The notes under the pieces: generated by a model
The model's input: the letters and a program-made list of their open reading frames with translations, nothing else
What the model was told of the DNA's origin: nothing
The model's database searches: none
Program-made: the position numbers and the translations under genes
NCBI GenBank assembly: GCA_036277115.1
Contig: DASUNM010000023.1
Span: 310,001-374,000, forward strand
Reading direction: 5' to 3'
From: Pyrinomonadaceae bacterium
Lineage (GTDB): Bacteria; Acidobacteriota; Blastocatellia; Pyrinomonadales; Pyrinomonadaceae
Length of the DNA stretch: 64,000 nt
Shown here: piece by piece, positions 58,274 through 64,000 of the stretch
Numbering within the stretch: position 1 is the first letter of the stretch
Layout: each line of letters begins with the position of its first letter

Positions 58274-59899
58274 TCAGGATCCATTACGCGCAAGAAACTT
58301 CTTCGCGGCCTGCAGTTCAGGGCGGCGGCCATCGCCGCGTTCGCCAAGCGCGGTTAATTTCGCATAGAACATTGAGGCCTTGTTTCGGTCTCCGACGTTT
58401 TCGGCCGCCTTCGCCGCTCCAAACAGTCCATTGAACCGATTGGGCAAAACTCGCAACGAAGCTTCGAACTCTTTGAGAGCCTGTTGCGGATCGCGCAGTT
58501 CCAGCAGCATCTCTCCCAACAACTCACGCGCCGGGACGATCGAGCCAGGCGTCACCGGATGCTTCTCCGTCGTATCTTCCAAATCCGCGGCAGCGCGCAT
58601 CAGCTTTAAAGCTTCGTCACGTTTTCCCTCTGCGTGGGCGAGCCAGGCTGCCGCGCCGAGACGCTGAATCTCAACTTGCGTAGCCCAGTAATCGTCTTTC
58701 GCTTCCGCGAGTGATTTTTGCATGGCCGCCAGTCGTTCTACAGCCGCTCGCGCGGCTGCCGGATCGCCACTTCTGGATGCTCCCAGGCTGCGGGCGAAAT
58801 AGACATGAGCTTCCGCGTACGCAAACTTGTTCCAGGGGAAACTCGCCACCGGCACTTTTAACGCGGCAGCTTCAGCCCACTGGCGTCGTTCAAGGGTGTA
58901 ACGTGCAGGTATTGCTCCCAGCGCATAAGCTACCTGAAAAATGTGAGCGTCAATGCCGTTCATCGCATAAACCGCATCGTTCAATTCCTTCGCCTTGCCA
59001 TCCTGCGCCGTTTGCAAATAGGCATAAGCAAGGTAATCGATAGCGTGAATTTCGTCTTTCGCGGAAGCATGTTTCCGGCCGGCCGCTGCCGAAGCGAGAT
59101 TTGATTCGATCGATTCCGGCCACAGCCCGAGCCGGATGAAAATATGAGACGGCATGTGCAACGCATGCGGCGAATCAGGGGCAATCTTTGAGTAATTTCG
59201 CGCCGCCGCCAGCGCCAGATCGGCGAGCGCGGGATAATCGAAACTATGAATGATGTAATGCGCCACCCCGGGGTGTTCAGGCTGAGCGGCGAGTACCTTG
59301 TTAAGGATGCCGGCCGCTTTTTTCTGATTGGCGAATGTCTTGTCGGTCGGCAAAGCAGTTCCCAGCAGCGCGAGAGCATAAAAGACCGCCGCTTCCTGAT
59401 CCTGTGGATAGCGAACGACGATCTGCTCCATCGCTTTCTCGTACGCGAGGGCCCTGGTTCTGTGATCGACCTTGTCCGCGTCTCGATAGAACGATGCGAT
59501 CGCGGCGACGTAATCCCGCTCTCTCTGAGTCGGAGCCACGGTTGCGTTCGCCTTTTGCATCGCCGCGGCGGCCCTCTGCAGTTCAACTGTAAGCGGCGGC
59601 GCCCAAAGCGGATGGTACAAACTCATCGCCACGCCCCAGTAGCCCATGGCGCACTTCGGATCGGTTTGAGCTACGTCATTAAATGCCTTTTCGGCTTCGT
59701 CGTACCAAAAAGAGTGCAGCAGCGCCACGGCGCGATTGAACTTCTGCTGCGCCGGTTTGGTGCACGACGTGGCAAAGTTAACCCGTCCGAGTTTTTCGTT
59801 GAGTTCGTGCTTGTGTGGATGCGTTTCCTGCGCGAAGCCCGAAACGCTACCGATAAACAACGCGAGAGTTGTGGGAATTACTAATCTAATGAGTCTCAT
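58274..59899 (-). CDS. Exported TPR-repeat protein
   Basis: This 541-residue exported protein has a signal peptide (TTLALFIGSVSGFAQE). Tetratricopeptide-like helical repeats follow (AVALLHSFWYDEAEKAFNDVAQTDP, LKEFEASLRVLPNRFNGLFGAAKAAENVGDRNKASMFY), with HSFDYPALADLALAAARNYSKIAPDSPHALHMPSHIF in the middle. Function unknown. ATG 59899 has GGGAGGAG upstream. Confidence 0.88.
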   Translation of the reverse strand: MRLIRLVIPTTLALFIGSVSGFAQETHPHKHELNEKLGRVNFATSCTKPAQQKFNRAVALLHSFWYDEAEKAFNDVAQTDPKCAMGYWGVAMSLYHPLWAPPLTVELQRAAAAMQKANATVAPTQRERDYVAAIASFYRDADKVDHRTRALAYEKAMEQIVVRYPQDQEAAVFYALALLGTALPTDKTFANQKKAAGILNKVLAAQPEHPGVAHYIIHSFDYPALADLALAAARNYSKIAPDSPHALHMPSHIFIRLGLWPESIESNLASAAAGRKHASAKDEIHAIDYLAYAYLQTAQDGKAKELNDAVYAMNGIDAHIFQVAYALGAIPARYTLERRQWAEAAALKVPVASFPWNKFAYAEAHVYFARSLGASRSGDPAAARAAVERLAAMQKSLAEAKDDYWATQVEIQRLGAAAWLAHAEGKRDEALKLMRAAADLEDTTEKHPVTPGSIVPARELLGEMLLELRDPQQALKEFEASLRVLPNRFNGLFGAAKAAENVGDRNKASMFYAKLTALGERGDGRRPELQAAKKFLARNGS

Positions 59900-59955
59900 A
59901 AACTCCTCCCTCATTTTCCAACCAAGGGGGTAGTTGGATCGACTTCAAATGAGAC

Positions 59956-61638
<1,683 letters not shown>

Positions 61639-61898
61639 TGCTTCCTCTCAGTGGCCGCGAGTTTGAGCGAGCGCAGGAGTTATATCACAGCGCAATGCGG
61701 GGGCGGCAAGAAGCGCATGATGGATTATTTAGAGATGCGAACTGAAGTAGCGGTTACCTCACTTTGCAGTCACAAAGCTGACCTGATAAGCGCTGCCATT
61801 TGTTCGACACATGCCGTCCTCTATAATCTGCTCCCGCAATAACAATTAAGCGAAGCAGCGTAACCGCGACGCAGTTCTAACCAGAAGGAGCAAGCAAC

Positions 61899-62567
61899 TT
61901 GAGAGTTGATTCACTAACGATTGATACGACCGCGGGCCCGACTACTGCCTACGTAGATCGACCCGCCGAAGATACAAACACCGCCGTCCTTCTGATTCAT
62001 GAATGGTGGGGCATTAATCAGCACATTCGCGACCTCGCGCGCCGGTACGCCGATGAAGGTTACAACTGCGTCGCGCCCGATCTATTTCGCGGACGCGTCG
62101 CGCAGGATGTCAAAGAAGCATCAGCACTGATGGATGCGCTCGCCATCGAAGACGGCCTGGAAACAATCCGCCGTACCATGGAAGCGGCACGGGACAAATA
62201 CGGCTTCGATCAGTTTGTCATCAACGGCTACTGCATGGGCGGCACGTTCGCTCTGCGCGCCGCGTGTGAGATTCCTGAATTGAAAGCTGCCGCTCCGTTC
62301 TACGGCGACATTCCGGAAGAAGATGTTTTGAAAAAGTTGACCGTGCCCACCCTTTTCATTGCCGGCAAACTCGACGCGTGGATTAACGAAGCGAAAGTGA
62401 ACGGCCTAAAAGAAGCGGCTACGAAACATGACTTGCCCGTTGAAGTAGTTTCCTACGACGCCGATCACGCTTTCTTCAACGACACGCGTCCCGAGGTTTT
62501 CGATCCTGAAAGCGCGCAGGATGCGTGGCAACGCGTCCTCCGGCATTTCAAGAAAAGTTTTTCCTAA
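61899..62567 (+). CDS. Dienelactone hydrolase family protein
   Basis: This 222-residue alpha/beta hydrolase has the Cys nucleophile in GYCMGGTFALR, the Asp in AGKLDAWI and the His in YDADHAFFND. HEWWGIN near the N-terminus is typical of the family. It opens enol-lactone rings or cleaves related esters. It starts with TTG and has GGAG 8 nt upstream. It is followed by two hairpins and the thioredoxin gene. Confidence 0.9.
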   Translation: MRVDSLTIDTTAGPTTAYVDRPAEDTNTAVLLIHEWWGINQHIRDLARRYADEGYNCVAPDLFRGRVAQDVKEASALMDALAIEDGLETIRRTMEAARDKYGFDQFVINGYCMGGTFALRAACEIPELKAAAPFYGDIPEEDVLKKLTVPTLFIAGKLDAWINEAKVNGLKEAATKHDLPVEVVSYDADHAFFNDTRPEVFDPESAQDAWQRVLRHFKKSFS

Positions 62568-62580
62568 TCAAATGTTTAGA

Positions 62581-62617
62581 GGAGGGCTACCGCCCTCCAC
62601 GCGGGCAGTAGCCCGCG
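62581..62617. repeat. Two consecutive hairpins between dlh and thioredoxin genes
   Basis: GGAGGGC-tacc-GCCCTCC is followed by CGCGGGC-agta-GCCCGCG. Hairpins of this kind recur through the window. Confidence 0.85.
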
Positions 62618-62635
62618 TCAAAACGAAGGATTTTT

Positions 62636-63082
62636 ATGATTGTTGCGTGTCCGAAATGCAGCGCAAAGAATCGGGTCGATGAGCAAACGGCGACCGAAAG
62701 GCAACCCGTGTGTGGCAAGTGTGGAACGCAATTGCCTGCACCTGAGGCGACGGATGGAAAGCCGCACCCGGTTACCGACGATAGCTTTGCGCGTGATGTA
62801 GTTGAAGCTTCGGCAACTCAACCCGTGCTGGTCGACGCGTGGGCTGAATGGTGTGGGCCGTGCCGGATGATCGCGCCGCTGCTGGATGAATTGGCTGCTG
62901 AGGCAAACGGGCGCTATACGATTGCCAAATTGAATGTAGACGAGAACCCACGAACCGCAGCCCAGTTCAACATCCGCAGCATACCCACGCTGCTGATCTT
63001 CAAAAACGGAAAGCTCGTGGACCAAATCATCGGCGCCCAGCCGAAACAGGCCATTGCCGCGCGCCTCGCGGCGCAGATCTAA
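62636..63082 (+). CDS. trxC: Thioredoxin 2 with zinc-finger N-terminus
   Basis: In this 148-residue protein, residues 1-32 hold a zinc ribbon (CPKC at Cys5/Cys8 and CGKC at Cys26/Cys29). The thioredoxin fold follows with [11 protein letters not shown] (Cys73, Cys76) and the cis-Pro in SIPTLLIF. The combination is that of TrxC-type thioredoxins, which act in oxidative stress. AAGGA precedes the ATG at moderate distance. Confidence 0.95.
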   Translation: MIVACPKCSAKNRVDEQTATERQPVCGKCGTQLPAPEATDGKPHPVTDDSFARDVVEASATQPVLVDAWAEWCGPCRMIAPLLDELAAEANGRYTIAKLNVDENPRTAAQFNIRSIPTLLIFKNGKLVDQIIGAQPKQAIAARLAAQI

Positions 63083-63127
63083 TCTCGAAGTTCAGGGCTT
63101 CCTATATTTGCCCACTTCACTTCTGTC

Positions 63128-63721
63128 TTAGAACAGTCGCAATGTGAACATGCGCGGCGACGGATTATTCGGGCTGGTCCGATTCATTGTGACTTCGACG
63201 AAGTACAGTTGACTCGTGAAATCTATCGTGCCCTGAATCGTGCACTTCGCACACGGGTTGTCCATGCTTCGGTTTCTGGCCGTGCAAAGCAACACCGGAT
63301 CCTGACCGCATGCTTTGATCACAAACAGCTTGGCCTCAATGATGGTGTTTATTGGCGCATGCGAGCCCATCTCCAGTGTCGTCCACCCCGGCTTGTTTGG
63401 ATTTGCGTTGTTGTCGAACGTGTTCGTCACGTTGTAGCGTGCGACGACAATCGTTCCCGCGGCTCCGGCCTTGAATGCAATATCAGCCGTGCCGAACGCG
63501 AAGGTACTAAGCGACGCCTCGTCCACCGCACCGGTCGAGCCGACCGCGGTCCATGGCCTGGGCGGTACCTGAAATGCGGGTTCGGGCGCGTTTGCTGAAG
63601 CCAGTGATGATCGAGAACTGCGCCCGACGACCAGCGCCGTTGCCAGCAACGTCAACACAGCCGCGCAGACCAGTCCAAACCGAATTCTATTTTTCTGTTG
63701 TTCCGAGAAGTTCCTTTTCAT
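63128..63721 (-). CDS. Exported protein of unknown function
   Basis: This 197-residue protein has an N-terminal membrane/signal segment (GLVCAAVLTLLATALVVG) and then a beta-rich domain (TIVVARYNVTNTFDNN, TLEMGSHAPINTIIEAKLFVIKACG) with a Cys pair (NPCAKC). I recognise no family. GGAGGA lies upstream of the ATG. Confidence 0.7.
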   Translation of the reverse strand: MKRNFSEQQKNRIRFGLVCAAVLTLLATALVVGRSSRSSLASANAPEPAFQVPPRPWTAVGSTGAVDEASLSTFAFGTADIAFKAGAAGTIVVARYNVTNTFDNNANPNKPGWTTLEMGSHAPINTIIEAKLFVIKACGQDPVLLCTARNRSMDNPCAKCTIQGTIDFTSQLYFVEVTMNRTSPNNPSPRMFTLRLF

Positions 63722-64000
63722 GATGTCCTCCGTGGGTAAGAGGCGCCGGCGAGCATTGACGCGCGTCGGCGTCAGCGTTGATTGATGAGCTTACGTTGCG
63801 AGGGCGGCGGCATCATACTCTCCAGGGGTCGAGGACTCAACAAAATATTGACTTTAATTTAGGGCAGGAATATGCTTCGCCCGCCTCGCAATAGAATTTT
63901 ACTAAAGCCGAGTTCCACCGACTCGAACCCATAGACCCGGAACTCGAAACTTTTATCAGGCTGGATCCCAGAGCCTGCGAACGACACCGTTACTCTCGCT
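63722..64000. other. Right-edge region with no recognised gene
   Basis: About 280 nt remain to the window end. There is an AT-rich stretch (around 63840-63900) that could hold a promoter. I see no ORF, RNA gene or repeat here. Confidence 0.5.

Overview
The window looks like a chromosomal segment of a diderm (Gram-negative) bacterium, most likely an Acidobacteriota member near class Blastocatellia. This placement is inferred, not computed. It rests on a VWFA-type acidobacterial exported protein, a PEP-CTERM protein, many exported S9/M48/amidohydrolase/class C serine hydrolase proteins, diaminopimelate epimerase (DapF), and heptose/LPS-core genes. I recognise about 57 protein genes, one tRNA-Ala(GGC), a Tyr-rich leader peptide with an attenuator-like terminator, and many hairpin-bearing intergenic repeats. 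No CRISPR array, transposase, integrase or phage gene was seen.

Layout. 1-6.4 kb: phosphoesterase fragment, exported S9 peptidase, 2Fe-2S ferredoxin, dienoyl-CoA hydratase-like enzyme, metalloprotease-like protein and a propeller lipoprotein. 6.4-17 kb: membrane protein, response regulator, STT3-like GT-C protein, alcohol dehydrogenase, a broken small exported gene, rpsT, M48 protease, zinc-ribbon protein and PEP-CTERM protein. 17.2-27.5 kb: surface-polysaccharide island with three glycosyltransferase genes, a 1277-residue pyruvyltransferase/glycosyltransferase fusion, a methyltransferase and wecB; wecB ends antisense to tRNA-Ala. 27.6-30.5 kb: a Tyr-codon leader and terminator ahead of phenylalanine 4-hydroxylase, then a PLP sulfur-amino-acid enzyme and a rhodanese. 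31-38 kb: pyruvate phosphate dikinase, amidohydrolase, TM2-like protein, glutamine amidotransferase and PQQ-type propeller lipoprotein. 38-44 kb: an ECF sigma/anti-sigma pair and a DUF4097 protein, flanked by two paralogous class C serine hydrolases. 44-51.8 kb: exported alpha/beta hydrolase, amidohydrolase-DUF4440 fusion, AraC regulator, dapF, DinB protein and dacB. 51.8-55.4 kb: heptose kinase, heptosyltransferase, Trm112-like protein and 7Fe ferredoxin. 55.5-64 kb: DUF445 protein, VWA protein, TPR protein, YtcJ-like amidohydrolase, dienelactone hydrolase, thioredoxin and an exported protein of unknown function.

Two things stand out. First, the phenylalanine hydroxylase gene is preceded by a complete attenuator-like arrangement (promoter candidate, short ORF with four Tyr codons within five, strong hairpin and T-run). 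It predicts induction when charged tRNA-Tyr is scarce, that is, an anabolic role in making tyrosine from phenylalanine. Second, the gaps between genes are repeatedly filled by sequence-unrelated families of paired, inverted, hairpin-rich elements. In two families the copies differ by compensatory changes that preserve the stems. Some elements run into genes and supply N-terminal, internal or C-terminal codons. A sigma-factor promoter motif shared by the ECF operon and the neighbouring DUF4097 gene is a third testable signal.
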